Origin: Avena insularis
Taxonomy: Eukaryota; Streptophyta; Magnoliopsida; Poales; Poaceae
Length of the DNA stretch: 64,000 nucleotides
NCBI GenBank assembly: GCA_023614405.1
Contig: JAJUPC010000235.1
Coordinates: 186,001 to 250,000 of the forward strand
Reading direction: 5' to 3'
Shown here: positions 45,936-56,749 of the stretch, piece by piece
How the letters are laid out: each line of letters opens with the position of its first letter
Position numbering within the stretch: the first letter of the stretch is position 1
Position numbers and translations under genes: made by a program
Notes under the pieces: model-generated
Databases searched by the model: none
Told to the model about the DNA's origin: nothing
The model's input: only the letters and a program-made list of their open reading frames with translations

Positions 45936-46590
45936 GCTTGTGGAGCTCGCCGTTGATGATGACGAAGGATTTGCAGCGGCGCACGATCATTCACACCTCT
46001 ATCTCATTGCTCGGTAGGATTTTGTGTTCCAGGAAGGCGACGTATGGTGCTGTCCAGTCGCTAGGTTCCACAACCATGGCGACTAAGGCCGGTTCTGGTT
46101 GCAGTGGGATCCCGATGTCGATCTCTTTTGGTGGGCTGACCGATGGTTTGTGGATGATGTCGAGGAAGACGCCTACGGGAGGCGCTTGTCGGGTCGATCT
46201 GATTTGGGAGAGGGCGTCCGCCTCCTTGTTTTTGCACCTGTCGATCCACTCGACGGAGTAGCCGTCGAAGTGTCCTCCCAATTGGTCGACAGCTTGGCGG
46301 TATGCGATCATCATTGGGGAGACGGTGTCGCATGTCCCGGCGACTTGGCCGGCGACTAGGTCGGAGTCGCCATAGCATCATAGGCGGTTGACGTTCATCT
46401 CCTTGGCGGCTCTCATGCCGTGAAGGAGGGCCTTATATTCTGCCATGTTGTTGGTTCAGGGCTTGAAGTTGAGGTGGAGCATGTAGTGGAGCTTGTCTCC
46501 TTTGGGGGAGGTCAGGATGACCCTAGCCCCTGCGTCGTCGGCGTTCTTGGAGCCGTCAAAATGGAGCGACCAATAGTGGAGGTATGGGAG
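45936..46590 (-). pseudogene. pol: Element A second RNase H domain and linker
   Basis: Minus strand: LHFDGSKNADDAGARVILTS keeps the first catalytic Asp that element B has lost. It continues MLHLNFKP-stop, then TNNMAEYKALLHGMRAAKEM, a stop, CYGDSDLVAGQVAGT, VEWIDRCKNKEADALSQIRS, and the linker KPSVSPPKEIDIGIPLQPEP. The acids D, E, D and D of the RNase H fold are all visible, so inactivation is by stops, not by active-site loss. TAG in VTGVF-stop-RCVQP fits CAG to TAG. Confidence 0.82.
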
Positions 46591-47169
46591 CTTCTCTGGC
46601 TGCTGTGCTTCTTCCGAGTCTGCAAGGAAATCAGCTAGGGCTTGTGACTTGATCGCTTTGCGGGGCTCGTACTTGATGTTGTGGACGCCGATTTCGATGG
46701 CCCACTTGGTGACTCGCCCGGTCGCCTCGCGATTGCGTATGATGTCCTGCAGGGGCGCGGTAGAGACCATCGTGATTGGGTGCTCCTGGAAGTAGTGTGG
46801 GAGTCGCCGCTGTGCTCGGAATACCGCGTACACCAATTTTTGGTATTGCGGGTAGCGCTGCCGTGAGTCCGTTAGGATTTCACTGATGTAGTAGACGGGG
46901 TGCTGTATGGGGCGCTCCTTGCCCTCTTCTGGTCGTTCGACGACCATCACGGCGCTGACGACTCGAGTTGAGGCCGCGACATAAACGAGCATTGGCTCTT
47001 TGTCGAGTGGCGCGGCGAGTAGTGGTGCCGCGAGTAGCACTTATTTGAGCGCTTTGAGCGCGTCATCGGCCTTCGCGTCCCATTGGAACGTGGGGTTCTT
47101 GCGCATTAGGTGGTAGAGGGGCATTGCCTTCTCGCCTAGTCGGGGGATGAAGCGACTGAGGGCCGCGAC
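46591..47169 (-). pseudogene. pol: Element A RNase H (RT-linked) region
   Basis: Minus strand. After TGA at 47171-47169 (where relatives have Arg in KLAGRVAALSRF, CGA to TGA) it reads VAALSRFIPRLGEKAMPLYH, then a stop near 47041, then LLAAPLDKEPMLVYVAASTR, VVSAVMVVERPEEGKERPIQ, HPVYYISEILTDSRQRYPQY, RRLPHYFQEHPITMVSTAPL and RVTKWAIEIGVHNIKYEPRK. It ends with SQALADFLADSEE and connects without a stop to the second RNase H. Confidence 0.85.
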
Positions 47170-48006
47170 TCACCCTGCCAACTTCTGGACGTCGCGCAGG
47201 CACTCGGGTTTCCCAAGTCGCGCAATGGTGTCGATCTTGGTGGGGTTGGCTTCGATGCCTCTCTTGGAGACGACATAACCAAGGAGCTGTCCGGTGGGGA
47301 CGCTGAATGTGCATTTTCCAGGGTTCAGCTTGATGTTGTACCTCCGCAAGTTTGCGAAAGTTTCGGCTAGGTTGGCGAGCAGATCGTCCTGGCGGGTGGA
47401 TTTTACCACCATGTCGTCGATGTAGACGTGAATGTTGCGGCCAATTTGGCTCGGTAGACACTCCTGCATGCACCTCTGGTATGTGGCGCCTGCATTCTTG
47501 AGGCCGAACGTCATGGCCGTATAGCAGAATGCACCGAATGGCGTAATGAACGCCGTCTTCTCCTCGTCCTCGACTGCCATCTTGATCTGGTTATAACTAG
47601 AGTAAGCGTCGAGAAAACACAATGACTCCGATCCCGCGGTCGAATTGATGATCTGATCGATGCGCGGTAGGACGAACTCCTCCTTCGGGCAGGCGCTGTT
47701 GAGGTTGGTGTAGTCAATGCACATTCTCCATGTGTTGTTCTTTTTTAGAACTAGGACTGGGTTTGCCAGCCACTTGGAGTACTTGATTGGCCGGATGAAG
47801 CCTGTGGCTAACAGGCGCTGAACTTCCTCGGCGATTGCTCGACGGCGCTCTTCATTGATGGGCCGTAGCGACTGCTTTACTGGTCGCACTGTGGGGTCGG
47901 CATTGAGTTTGTGCTCAGCGAGTTCCCTCGGGACACCTGGCATGTCAGATGGCTTCCATGCGAAGATGTCACGGTTCTCACGGAGGAACCCGATGAGCAC
48001 GCTTTC
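47170..48006 (-). pseudogene. pol: Element A reverse transcriptase
   Basis: Minus-strand frame open over 276 codons: GFLRENRDIFAWKPSDMPGV, NPVLVLKKNNTWRMCIDYTN, VLPRIDQIINSTAGSESLCF, LDAYSSYNQIKMAVEDEEKT, FITPFGAFCYTAMTFGLKNA and catalytic YIDD at 47413-47424, then LLGYVVSKRGIEANPTKID. All seven RT blocks are present, so this is the best preserved RT of the three Tat elements. It is bounded by stop codons at both ends that look like CAG to TAG (48007) and CGA to TGA (47170). Confidence 0.9.
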
Positions 48007-48600
48007 CTATGCGGGGCTCATGTGCGCCCCAATGGTGACCGTCTGGCTGGAGTCGCCTGGGACGAGCTCGACGGTGCGGGTGTGCGTGGTCGCCTCGAAC
48101 ATGGAGTTCGCGGCGGTTGGTTTCTTCAGGATGGTGGGGTTGTCCTTGTTGATGTTGCCCGCGTATTTCGCGAGCTCCTCCGCGTGGTCGGTCTCCACGG
48201 CGATGACGGTGTCGGCGAGCTCGGCGCCCTTGTCTTCACATTCCACGGCCATGTCGGGGTCGCCGTGGACGGTGATGATGCCGCTTGGCCCGGGGAGCTT
48301 CATCATGTTGTAGGCGTAGTGTGGGGTCACCATGAACTTTGCGAATGCCTGGCGGCCCAGGACGCAGTGGTAGGGGCTGCAGAAGTTCACCAGCTCGAAG
48401 AAGATCCTCTCCGTGTGGTAGTTTGCTGGAGTGCCGAAGGTGACTGGCAGCGTCACCTTCCCGATCGGGTACGCCTTTTGACCGGGGACGATGCCATGAA
48501 AGGTCGTCAGTGTTGGCTTGATGGCTGCTTCTGGGAGTTGGAGCCTTTTGAACATGTCGAGGTACAAGATATTGATGGAGCTCCCACCGTCCATTAACCT
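48007..48600 (-). pseudogene. pol: Element A aspartic protease region
   Basis: Minus strand: PRLMDGGSSINILYLDMFKR has the D-G-G active site seen in B and E. Then LTTFHGIVPGQKAYPIGKVT, YHCVLGRQAFAKFMVTPHYA, LPGPSGIITVHGDPDMAVEC and a Thr/Lys-rich tail. TAG at 48007 separates it from RT. Just upstream (about 48600-48700) the frame changes between the gag end (SEQSITWSRQDHAP) and the protease. Confidence 0.85.
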
Positions 48601-49975
48601 TGGTTTGACCTTGGGCACGACTACAGGTATTCGATCCTTGGCGCATGGTCCTGGCGACTCCAGGTGATGCTCTGCTCGGACCAGTTTAGGAAGCAAGGGA
48701 TGTCGACTTGCGTCACCGCATTGACGGCGACCGCACGGGCGAGCACCTTCTTCTCGCGCTTGGTGCTGAGTCCGGTGAAGGTATGTAGCGAGCCTACGGC
48801 GGTGCCGAAGCCACCACCGTTCCCGTTGTCCTGAGGTGGGTTGTTGTTGGGGTCTTCCCTTGCTCGTCTCGCCTTCTCAATCTCTTTGAGAGAGTGGCAA
48901 TCGGCGGTGGTGTGGGTGGCGGGTTTTCCCTCTCTGCTATGATAGATGCAGGGCTGATTGAGCAAGGCGGCGGGGTCAAATTTCGGCCTCGTCGTGTTGT
49001 TGGCGCGGTAGTTCCCGCTGTCGCGGTAGTTTCCTCCATCGTGGCGGTAGTTCTTGGAGTCGCGCTGGCCGTAGTCGGCATTGGTGACGAAGTCGACTCG
49101 CCCGTCCGTGCGGCGCTTGCCGGTGATGCGGGTGTTGCTGTAGCGCATGTCGCGTAGGTGCCCGATGTCGTGGATGCTAGTGCGGCGTCTTTCTCCCGAT
49201 TCGTCGTTGGAGTCTTGGTGGGGTCCTCCTCTGCATAGCGCTTGGCGATCTCGAGGAGGTCGGGGATGTTGTCGAGCGTTCGGTAGACCCTCTTGATCTT
49301 GGCGACCAGGGGTTCGTACCGGCACACGTTCTTGAAGCAGTGTATCGCCGTGTCTAGGTGGATGCCGGAGGCGTTTATCCATAGTTCTTGCCATCTTTGG
49401 ATCCACCGGCGAGTCGACTCGCGTTGTCCCTGGATGCATCGCTCCAGGTCCTCTATGGTGGTGGAGAGGGTGTAGGAGCCCTCGAAGTGCCTGACGAAGG
49501 TGTCTCGCATTTCTTCCCAGGAGTCGATGCTGTCGGCGGGGAGTGTGTTGATCCACTGCCAGGTCACACCCTCCATCATCAGGGGGAGGTAGCAAGCGGC
49601 GAGCAGGTCGGTGTGGCCTGCGATCCCCATTGCCATGAGGTATGTGTCCAGCCAAACAGCGGGGTCGTACGTCGGGTCGTACTTCTCGATCTCCTTCGGG
49701 GCCTTGAAGTTGGCGGGGTATTTTTCCCCACGAATCATTGGTCCGAAGCATTGCGGCCTGACTCGGCTGAGCGAGCCTCTTGGCTCCGGGTCACCGCGGT
49801 TGGTGAGGGTGTGCCGCAGGTCGTAGGGCTGGCGCGACCGCCACGCCTGATTGTTGATGATGTTTGTTCGGGCATCGAGGGGCTGCCCATTGGCAGCGAC
49901 CGTGTTGTTCGCTGGTCGTGGCTCGTTGGTTGACAACGCGGGATTGGCGGCCCGTGGTTGGTTCGCCAGGGGCTA
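48601..49975 (-). pseudogene. gag: Element A gag (capsid-like domain and zinc knuckle)
   Basis: Minus strand. ATG 49936 opens MSTNEPRPANNTVAANGQPL. Capsid-type blocks: KEIEKYDPTYDPAVWLDTYL, VTWQWINTLPADSIDSWEEM, RDTFVRHFEGSYTLSTTIED and QRWQELWINASGIHLDTAIH. Near 49205 a one-base shift moves the frame to SGERRRTSIHDIGHLRDMRY, TTRPKFDPAALLNQP and a C-x2-H...H-x4-C knuckle (CIYHS...HTTADC), ending PCFLNWSEQSITWSRQDHAP. Gag builds the particle and binds RNA. The knuckle spacing matches that of B and supports common Tat ancestry. Confidence 0.85.
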
Positions 49976-51264
49976 GGGGGTGTTCAAACTAATGCGTTAG
50001 CCATAGTGGGGAAATCGACTCCTTGCTTTTGCTCGGACCACGGCGAGTAGGGCCTTGGCGTCTTGGATCGAGCATCTGCGTCGCCTTGGACATCGAGGTT
50101 GGTGATCGCGGCGTCAGCCGCGACGACATTGTCCATCGGGGTGGAGTATAGTGGTAGCCCGTTGGCGTCACGGGCTTGCGGCGAGATGATGATCTGCGGT
50201 TGGTCTGGCGGGGGCGCGCGGCCCATGGGTGGCGGAGGGGCCCCAGTCACCGGCGCACCAGCTGGTGGTCTTGCGGGATTGCTCCCGCCTGGCGGCGCGT
50301 TCTCGCTGTATTCGCGCTCGGCGGCACGTGTGGGGTCGCCTTCGTCGTTGAAGTTCAGGACGTGTCCCTGAACGTTGGAGTTCAGGCGGGTCCTGATGCG
50401 GCGCTGGTGATAGAGCTATAGCTCCCGTGCCATCTCTCTTTCGAGGCGGTATTTCTCTCGCTCGGCGAGTTCGTTGCGTTGCGCCTCCGTGAGCCGCATG
50501 CGGGCTTGCTCCACCTCCGTGGCCGTCGCAGTCGGCGGGATCGGCATGGAGAACGGATATGGCGGGGCGGCCGTGCTGCCCACCATGTAGATCGCGTTGA
50601 AGCGATTGGATCTGGCGCGAAAATCCTCGGGGGATTCTGAGCCGGAATCGGAGTCGAAGATCCCCAGGATGGAGGGGTCCTCGAAATCCTCTGGGTTGGA
50701 GACTCGCGTGATGGAGTCCTCCCGTGATGCGGCGGTGATCGATCCCTCGACCGATGCAGGGGTCACGGAGTCGACGTCGTCGTTTAGGGCGTCGTCGTTG
50801 GTGGCGGCCTTAGTATCGACCGCATCGCTAGCGGCCGAGTCGTACTCGGTGACGAGGCCCCTGATGGAGCGGACCTGCTCCTCCGAAAGCAGATCGTGGT
50901 GTGGAGGCGACCCGCCGACGATCACCGTCGCGGCTGGATCGACCGCGCCGGTGAAGCCGACGAAGAGGTTGATGGAGCCGACCGGCATCACCGCGGCATG
51001 AGTGACCGGACGTGACGCCGGGATGTAGCTGCTAGGCAGGACCTTCAAGGTCCCGCCGATGGCGATCATGCGACCGGTGGTGAGCGGCCGATCGATCGGC
51101 GAATAGGGTCTCGCCACAGAACTCAGGCCAGTCCCGCTATGCCCCACGGTGGGCGCCGCTGTCGTGGAAATGGCCACGGCAGTCGCTGCCACTGACAGCA
51201 ATTGAGTGTTTCGTGAGGAAGAGTTGGCGGCCATCTGCGGTGCGAGATGGGGGCAGGTGCACAT
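49976..51264 (-). pseudogene. gag: Element A gag N-terminal extension, reading through from the LTR
   Basis: On the minus strand an open frame starts in the LTR (ATG at 51264 or 51234, MAANSSSRNTQLLSVAATAV) and passes the LTR end and primer-site region as TTAAPTVGHSGTG. It continues with VSNPEDFEDPSILGIFDSDS and EVEQARMRLTEAQRNELAER (coiled coil) to TAG at 50416, where related sequence would give Gln. It continues LYHQRRIRTRLNSNVQGHV, NGLPLYSTPMDNVVAADAAI and stops at 49984. No named domain. Proline-rich around 50200-50300. A start in U5 is possible because transcripts begin in the LTR, but it is unproven. Confidence 0.6.
51140..51159 (-). other. Element A primer-binding region
   Basis: The minus strand reads gcggcgcccaccgtggggca directly after the 5' LTR, matching the primer region of B (gttggcgcccaccgtggggc). 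Confidence 0.7.
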
Positions 51265-51657
51265 GGGTTTACCCAGGTTCGCCCCCCAGAGGGTAAAGAC
51301 CTACTCCTGCTAGATTAGATTATGAGAGAGCGAGTTACAGGGGTGGCGAGCTCGGCGGCTAGGCAGCGAGTTGCTTGAGGGGGTGTATGATGGAACGTAA
51401 GTCTCTAGGATACCCTAGGGAAGTTTATATATGAAGCACCTCGCTAGGGTTTACAAGCTATTCCCGAACAAGATAAGGATCCGGAGACTTTGACCTAGTC
51501 CGACTGGGCTTCTGCTACGCTTCTAGGCTTCTAGTCGCCAGTCGCTAGGCCTTTCCTTCCTTCGTAGTCCAGTCGCCGTCTTTCGGATGCACTCGCAGGC
51601 CCTTTGGCCCAATCGGAACGTCCTGCTGGGCATACCCCCTTCGGCATATCCCCATCA
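51160..51657 (-). repeat. Element A 5' LTR (498 bp)
   Basis: In element polarity it starts tgatggggatatgccgaagg and ends acgaca. TATA tatataaa on the minus strand at 51431-51424. Followed on the plus strand by the CATGG duplication at 51658-51662 and satellite. Confidence 0.93.
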
Positions 51658-52376
51658 CATGGAATGATGCCACTAGATCATGTCGTGTCCAACAATGTCC
51701 AGGAACCCTAGTAGCATGCTAGAATTTAACCACAACATGCATTCTACCACCAGTTTGAAAGATGATGCATCACCACACCCACTTGCATGTGTGTGTGTAT
51801 GAGTGTGCATCATTGTGGTTTTGTAAAAGTACACATGGAATGATGCCACTCCAGCATGTTGTGCACAACAATGTCCAGGAACCCTAGCAGCATGCTGGGA
51901 TTCAACCGCAACATGCATTCTACCACCAATTTGAAAGATGTGGCATCACCACACCCACTTGGATGTGTGTTTTTATGAGTGTGTATCATTGTGTGTTGGA
52001 AAGTACACATGGAATGATGCGACTCCATCATGTGGTGTCCAAAAATGTCTAGGAACCCTAGAAGCATGTTGGGATTCAACCACAGCTTGCATTCTACCAC
52101 AAGTTTGAAAGATGCTGCATCACCACACCCACTTGGATGTGTGTGTGTGAGTGTGCATCATTGTGGTTTTGGAAAAGTACACATGGAATTATGCCACTCT
52201 AGCATGTGGTGTCCAACAATGTCCAGGAACCATAGCAGCATGGTGGGATTCAATCGCAACATGCATTCTACCACCAGTTTGAAAGATGCTGCATCAGCAC
52301 ACCGACTTGGATGTGTGTGTGTATGAGTGTGCATCATTGTGGTTTTGGAAAAGTACTCATGGAATTATGCCACTAA
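51658..52376. repeat. Satellite right arm (about four monomers)
   Basis: Landmarks at about 51739, 51918, 52092 and 52267, spaced 174-179 bp. The monomer phase continues exactly from 11,886 once element A and one CATGG are removed. The monomer with gtttttatgagtgtgtatc at about 51970 matches the one at about 9210. The array ends abruptly within a monomer at about 52376, where element F starts. Confidence 0.93.
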
Positions 52377-53647
52377 TGGCTCTGAAATATAGGCATCTAC
52401 ATCCACATTTAAACTGGCTATTATTCATATTTTTGATGAAATATCCGTCTAAATCCTACCACTAATGCCTAATGATCAAAGAGGTATGCAATCATTTCTT
52501 TCTATTTTTCCCTACGCAGATAATAACATTTGACGATGGGAATCACTACATTAAAGTCAAAGATACGAGATTTCCAAAAACCAGAAGAAACCAGGAGTCG
52601 TGGGTCGGAGGAAGAGGATTTAACGACCAAGTATACGACCGTATAGTTCCGGCCATATAGTTCCGGTCGTATAGTTGCCATCAACACCGCTAGGTCAAAC
52701 AGAACAACTTTCATGAAGGGACCCCTATATAAAGAGGCCTCAGGCAACGAGAAAAGACTGCTCCTAGAAACCACCAGCCACCCCTAGATCTTCATCCACA
52801 ACACCGAAGAGCCACCGGAGGAATAGACTTAGATCTAATCTCTCCACCACCATAGCCATATTCCACCACTTGTAATAGTAGATCTCTTCTTCGATTGGCA
52901 ACATTGTAAGACTATTGCTATCAATCTCATGATTTCCGCTACAATGTTTATGATCTTTGATCTCATCTCTATGTGTGAGTAATTCTCCTTGGGCTAAGGG
53001 CTTCGGGCTAGCCATATAGCTTTTGTGCATGTTATTTATCATAGATGGGATCATGTATTAGTTTGTATGACATGATGATTATTGTATCCTCTCTTGTGTC
53101 AATCTAAGGACTTGTTAGGTACCCAAGACCCCGAGGGTTGAGCCATGTATAGGGAGTATGAGTAATGACTAATCTGCAGGGTGTGAACCCCAGTGACCGA
53201 AGGTGTGTAGGGCTGTATGTGCAGGATTTACTTGGGATCAACGGTGACATCACTATGCATATCATTAGTTCTCTTTCTTCTATGGATGAGACTAGTAGGT
53301 TATTGCTATAAGCGGTTTCGGAGGCAATAACAATTATGGATGCACTGCCCACATATAATTTATCTTGCTCTAACAATTACATGCACACTTTATTTTTATC
53401 TTTTATTCCCATCAGATGTTTTGCACAACTACTGGTGAAACTGAACGCCCTCGGCCCTCTCTATCTGTCATCGACAACAACAAAATACGCAAATTCTTGG
53501 TCCGGTAAAAACACAAAAGGAATTCTAAAACTCCCGAAGGTCCATTAAAGTAACTTCACTACGCTTCTGCTTCCCGAGGTTCGATAAACCTAGGTCTACT
53601 AGGGAAAAAGATCTATACTACATCCGTAATTTAGATTGAAGGTGTCA
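52377..53647 (+). repeat. Element F 5' LTR (about 1.27 kb)
   Basis: Probable start tggctctgaaat after the last satellite base and probable end ggtgtca, just upstream of the primer region. TATA tatataaa at 52726-52733. It contains one CTATACGG-type palindrome cluster at 52619-52676. Because the other LTR is not in the window, both edges are inferred. Confidence 0.6.
52726..52733 (+). promoter_or_regulatory. TATA box in element F LTR
   Basis: tatataaa within ccctatataaagagg, about 50 bp after the palindrome cluster. This is a typical LTR promoter arrangement. Confidence 0.6.
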
Positions 53648-53656
53648 ACCCTTTTT

Positions 53657-53675
53657 CTGGCGCCGTTGCCGGGGA
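53657..53675 (+). other. Element F primer-binding region
   Basis: ctggcgccgttgccgggga follows the LTR end by about ten bases. TGGCGCCGTTGCCGGGGA is the region seen after the 5' LTR in Athila-type elements of cereals. Confidence 0.65.
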
Positions 53676-53854
53676 GGCAATAGCTACCCTGGTGAGGTTA
53701 GTAGGAACCTTACTAGTTTTAATTCTTGTTTTTAATTTTGTTAGTTTGCTTTCAGTCTTTATTTGAAAAACCAAAAAAATTAGTTAGTCTTTAAATTCTT
53801 GTTTTTATTATTATCATAAGTTTATGTTTAAGAAAACCCAAATACATAGGAAAT

Positions 53855-54735
53855 ATGGCTGAAAAGAAGCTTGGTGAGTTTGCAACTCCCAATAATGATT
53901 ATTTGCATACTCCTATTACTCAACCAGCAATTGCTGCTAATGACTATGAAATTAAGCCCCATTATTTAAGTTTGGTTCAATAGAATCAATTTGGAGGCTC
54001 TGCTGTTGAGGACGCAGGTATGCACTTGAATACTTTCACTAAAATATATGATATGATGCGCATAAAAGATGTTGACCCCGATGCGGTCAAATTTCTCTTA
54101 TTTCCTTTCTCTCTTAGAGCGGAAGAGCAAAAGAATGGTTGCTAGCTTTGTCTAAAAATATTATTACAACATGGGTGGGATGTACTTCTTTATTTATGAC
54201 TAAATTTTTCCCACCTGCAAAGACTATGTAACTAAGATCTAATATTACTGGTTTTAGACAGGAAGAGCGTGAGCCACTAGTGCTTGCATGGGAGAGGATG
54301 AAAGAATGCTTAAGAAACTGTCCCATCCATGGGATGGAAGATTGGTTAATCCTCCATTTATTTTAAAATGCTCTTAATCCCGTGTCTAAGTCTATGCTTG
54401 ATACTGTAGCTGGAGGAACATTTATGGGTAAACATATTACCGAAGAGAAGCAGCTGCTAGACAATATGCAAGACAACCATGCCCAATGGCATGTGGAAAG
54501 ATCAAGCACGAAGAAGGTGATCTCTGTCTCACCACAAGAAAACGAAGAACTCAATGCTAAGCTGGATGAGCTCATATTAGCCATAAAAGGTAAGGAAACC
54601 TAGGTAAGAGCTATCCCTGAAACTAATGTTGAATAAGTATACTTCATAGCTCGTAATGATTATAACCCTGCTTGGAAGAAAAATTATAATCCTATTTTTC
54701 AGAAACACTATTCTAATCCTGCAGGTAACTCTAAT
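53855..54735 (+). pseudogene. gag: Element F gag, several stops and shifts
   Basis: ATG 53855: MAEKKLGEFATPNNDYLHTP, then IKPHYLSLVQ-stop-NQFGGSAVE, MHLNTFTKIYDMMRIKDVDP, a one-base deletion near 54118 (LRGRAKEWL expected), FRQEEREPLVLAWERMKECL and KSMLDTVAGGTFMGKHITEE. This is the classic cereal Athila gag domain. TAG or TAA stops at about 53981, 54228, 54363, 54601 and 54634 break it. The part 54382-54603 is an open Glu/Lys-rich stretch. No function remains. Confidence 0.78.
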
Positions 54736-54741
54736 AATAAT

Positions 54742-55713
54742 ATGGGATCAAGTAATGGTAGTCTCCAAGAAACACTTAAATCTTCCATAGACTCACAAAA
54801 TGAGCAAAATAATATCCTTGTTAAAATAACGGAGAACCATGATGCTATGCTTGGTAAATTATCTAACCAAGCTGTAAGTTTGAGGAATGATTTGCAGGCC
54901 CTCCAAGAAAGGACGAGGATTGTTGAGAATCAGCTAGGTAAGATAATCGAGAGTCAAACTCTCATTATAACTAAATTTGCAGGAAAAGCTGAGCCCAATC
55001 CTGTTGAAGACCTCAAAATGATGAGAATCCAATGGGAGGAGCCTGAAGAACTTGATTATAGTAACGCTCCCTCACCAAGTTACACCATTGAAGATCTTGT
55101 AAAAATGATCAACATTAAGATTCCGGTGAGTGAAGGAAATGATGAAGCCATGTATCAACACTTCGTTAACCAGGTAGCAATAAAGGTACGTGACCTTGAA
55201 GAAGAATATAAGAAAATTGCTGAAAAATTACCTGTTAAGCTTGATGATATATTTGAGCCTACTATTAAGATTAAAATTGGGACCAATGAAACAGCTGTAC
55301 TTTGTGATCTAGGTCCAAGCGTTTCAACAATTCCAAAGAGTCTTTTTAATAAGTTAAATCTTGGCTCTTTTGAAATCACCGAGTTAAAACTACATCTTGC
55401 AGATTCTACCTACAAACAAGCTATAGGAATTAAGGAGAATACTTTAGTTTACATTAAAGGCTGTCCTTCTCTTATTGATTTCGTTATTGTTGACATGCTT
55501 GAAGATGCTAGTGCTCCTATTATATTAGGCCGTCCTTTCTTAAGAACTATTAAGGCTTTGATTAATCTCCATGAAGGGAACGTGAAGCTTCAATTGCCTT
55601 CGCGGGATCCTTTTGTTATTCATTTCCCTAGGAAGAAGAAAGACAATCATGATAAAAAGGAGGCCATCACTTTGAAGGCCAATTATTTTGGAGTGGGTGT
55701 TCCACTCATCTAG
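54742..55713 (+). pseudogene. pol: Element F gag C-terminus with aspartic protease
   Basis: Open frame of 323 codons. Residues 10-90 form a coiled coil (LVKITENHDAMLGKLSNQAV, LQALQERTRIVENQLGKIIE). Residues about 165-290 are a retropepsin-like domain: IKIKIGTNETAVLCDLGPSV, where family members have D-x-GAS/S, so the catalytic triad appears as D-L-G; then VSTIPKSLFNKLNLG and a flap and C-terminal block with APIILGRPFLRTIKALINLH. It ends PRKKKDNHDKKEAITLKANY. RT is expected next but is absent. The shift to the upstream gag frame makes this a fragment. Confidence 0.78.
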
Positions 55714-56749
55714 CCTAAGTGAGCAACATCAAGGTCAAGCTATTAACCATAAAAGTGCACTGTATGGGATGCAACCCATGTGAAACAAAGGTTTGAGTTT
55801 TAGTTTAAGTTTTAGTTTAAGTTTATGTTTAATAAAGAGTGCTAGAAAACTCCAGTTGAGGAGAAGAAGTTCGGTAGTACTAAAAATCCTATTATATACA
55901 TGTTGTTGTTGGTCGATAATTTTAACTGTAAACTTTCTATCAAAAACAAGGTATTTCGCTAAGTTTGAGTATAAGAAGTAATTCTTGAAGAAATGGAATT
56001 TTTTTGATGGGTATAGAGAGTTTAACGACCAACTATACGCGGGAATAAAAATTCCGGCCGTATAGTTCTGGCCGTATAGATACTTTTGCCATTGACAAAT
56101 TTTCTTTTAAAAATACTGATGGTTTAACGACCAACTATACGGCAGGAATAAAAATTCCGGCCTTATAGCTTCGGTCGTATAGATATCAATGCTCTCGTAC
56201 AAATTATTTCCCAGGTACAGACAGTTTGACGACCAACTATATGGCGGGAACAAATTGTTCCAGCCGTATAGTTCTGGCCATATAGTTGCGCCGCCAGGTG
56301 GAAACCCTAAAATTTTGACAGCGGGCCAACTATACGACGGGAACACAATGTTCTGGATGTATAGTTCCCGCCGTATAGTTGCGTTCGACCATAAAAACTC
56401 CACGGGAGGTACCTCCAACCCCAAAAATTCAATCCTTTTTCTTTCTTCTACCTCCAAACTCTCTCAAAACCTCAAGAGTTCTTCAACTCTACTCAATTTC
56501 ATTCGATTTCCTCACACACAAGTGATCTACGGTATGTTTCTCCTCCGATCCTCCAATTAATTTTTGCAAATTCATCTTTGATCTATTGTCATTATCAATA
56601 TAGGGTGAGACCTACGATGAACTAATTGCCATGATTCTCTTGCCTAGATTATTATTTTGAGGGGATTCTTTAGTGTGCTATGATGAGGAATATGTTATGC
56701 CTATTATTGTTGGATCAAAAAGTTTTATTTTTTTCCTTGTTATTTTTAG
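55714..56749 (+). repeat. Palindrome-rich spacer of element F
   Basis: 55790-55840 has short tandem 'tttagtttaag' repeats. Between 56019 and 56381 four copies of 'gacnaactatacgg-cgggaa ... ttccggccgtatagttctgg' form hairpins: arms at 56031-56046/56051-56067, 56133-56149/56154-56170, 56233-56250/56254-56271 and 56327-56344/56364-56381 (18-bp arms, one mismatch). Copies 1-3 carry an additional direct half-site after the hairpin. 56391-56749 is an AT-rich leader before the next ORF with no further signal. Confidence 0.85.

Larger units (their letters stand above)
11887..51657 (-). mobile_element. Element A: Tat-type Ty3/gypsy LTR retrotransposon inserted in the satellite
   Basis: LTRs at 11887-12385 and 51160-51657 (about 95% identical by eye) start and end TG...CA. 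They are flanked by the 5-bp duplication CATGG at 11882-11886 and 51658-51662. Polarity is minus: the polypurine tract abuts the left LTR and the primer-site region abuts the right LTR. Minus-strand gag, protease, RT, RNase H, second RNase H and integrase lie between 44.8 and 51.2 kb. A plus-strand antisense gene lies beyond pol, split by element B. Without B the element is about 12.1 kb. The double RNase H and the extra gene before the 3' LTR fit the Tat lineage. All genes are broken. Confidence 0.93.

Noticed and set aside
4437..52376. CRISPR-like array suggested by regular repeats
   Set aside because: Repeats are direct 175-bp monomers with no spacer/repeat division, in a eukaryotic retrotransposon context.
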